Assembly (NCBI GenBank): GCA_900764725.1
Contig: CAAFPB010000130.1
Location: forward strand, 1 to 5,520
Direction: 5' to 3'
Origin: an uncultured Catenibacterium sp.
Lineage (GTDB): Bacteria > Bacillota_I > Bacilli_A > Erysipelotrichales > Coprobacillaceae
DNA length: 5,520 nucleotides
Below, piece after piece: positions 5,343-5,520 of the stretch. Under the pieces are notes generated by a model. It made no database searches, was not told the origin of the DNA, and worked only from the letters and a program-made list of their open reading frames with translations. Position numbers and translations under genes: made by a program. Positions within the stretch are counted from its first letter, which is position 1; each line of letters starts with the position of its first letter.

Positions 5343-5348
5343 AGTGAG

Positions 5349-5423
5349 GCCGCATTCGTATAATGGCTATTATATCTGCTTGCCATGCAGAGGACGCCGG
5401 TTCGACTCCGGCATGTGGCTCCA
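5349..5423 (+). tRNA. tRNA-Gly(GCC), first copy
   Basis: A 75-nt cloverleaf with encoded CCA. The acceptor GCCGCAT/ATGTGGC is 7 bp with one G-U. The D arm GTAT-AATGGCTA-TTAT has a G10-U25 wobble and a U13-U22 mismatch but keeps G18G19 and A21. The anticodon arm TCTGC-TTGCCAT-GCAGA puts GCC at 34-36, reading GGC/GGU. A 4-nt variable loop and the T arm GCCGG-TTCGACT-CCGGC follow. The discriminator is U73, as in bacterial glycine tRNAs. It lies downstream of a strong promoter and a small leader hairpin. Confidence 0.96.
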
Positions 5424-5439
5424 ATTTAAAATTTCATAT

Positions 5440-5514
5440 GCCGCATTCGTATAATGGCTATTATATCTGCTTGCCATGCAGAGGACGCCGGTTCGACTCC
5501 GGCATGTGGCTCCA
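5440..5514 (+). tRNA. tRNA-Gly(GCC), second identical copy
   Basis: All 75 nt, including CCA, match the first copy. The genes are separated by a 16-nt AT-rich spacer with no promoter or terminator, so they must be cut from one precursor. The bases after the CCA (TTTAAA) resemble those after copy 1 (ATTTAAA), which hints that the tandem array may go on beyond the window. No terminator is visible before the edge. Confidence 0.96.
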
Positions 5515-5520
5515 TTTAAA

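Noticed and set aside
5349..5514. tRNA attachment site of an integrative element
   Set aside because: No integrase, direct repeat of a tRNA 3' end alone, or foreign gene is visible; the repeats are complete functional tRNA genes.
1..5520. CRISPR array, insertion sequence, defence system or toxin-antitoxin pair
   Set aside because: No spaced direct repeats of CRISPR type, transposase, nuclease or small paired gene was seen; all protein genes are metabolic or regulatory housekeeping families.

Overview
The window is AT-rich (about one third G+C by eye), tightly packed, uses AGGAGG-type ribosome binding sites, and ends in tRNA genes with encoded CCA. This points to a low-G+C Gram-positive bacterium (Bacillota). 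The gene set (GH1 phospho-glycosidase with an RpiR regulator, ECF vitamin uptake, CoaX-type pantothenate kinase) fits a host-associated fermenter, perhaps of the Erysipelotrichia type. That placement is inference; nothing here fixes the genus.

Left part (1-2475), beta-glucoside phosphate use: a minus-strand GH1 6-phospho-beta-glucosidase, closed by a clean intrinsic terminator at the left edge, is divergent from a plus-strand RpiR/SIS regulator. The roughly 160 bp between them holds candidate promoters for both genes and two palindromes that share a TGTTTCA word spaced 42 bp apart. The simplest reading is that the regulator senses a phospho-sugar and controls the hydrolase and possibly itself. 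No PTS permease lies in the window.

Middle part (2476-5231), vitamin B5 to CoA: panT (pantothenate-type ECF S component), coaBC (bifunctional PPC synthetase/decarboxylase) and coaX (type III pantothenate kinase) run in one direction with gaps of 28 and 2 nt, and end in a terminator whose stem overlaps the coaX stop codon. Together they import pantothenate, phosphorylate it and convert it to 4'-phosphopantetheine. The operon has its own sigma-A-like promoter and a roughly 110-nt leader with two hairpins, each carrying a bulged adenosine on its 5' side. This is the best candidate for an undescribed or pan-motif-like regulatory RNA. CoaX enzymes are not inhibited by CoA, so control at the leader would make sense.

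Right part (5232-5520): a perfect 23-bp tandem duplication copies part of the coaX terminator, followed by a strong promoter (consensus TTGACA, 17-bp spacer, TATTAT), a small leader hairpin and two identical tRNA-Gly(GCC) genes 16 nt apart. The array may continue past the edge. Across the window the hexamer TTGCGA is found about 15 times on the two strands, far more than base composition predicts.
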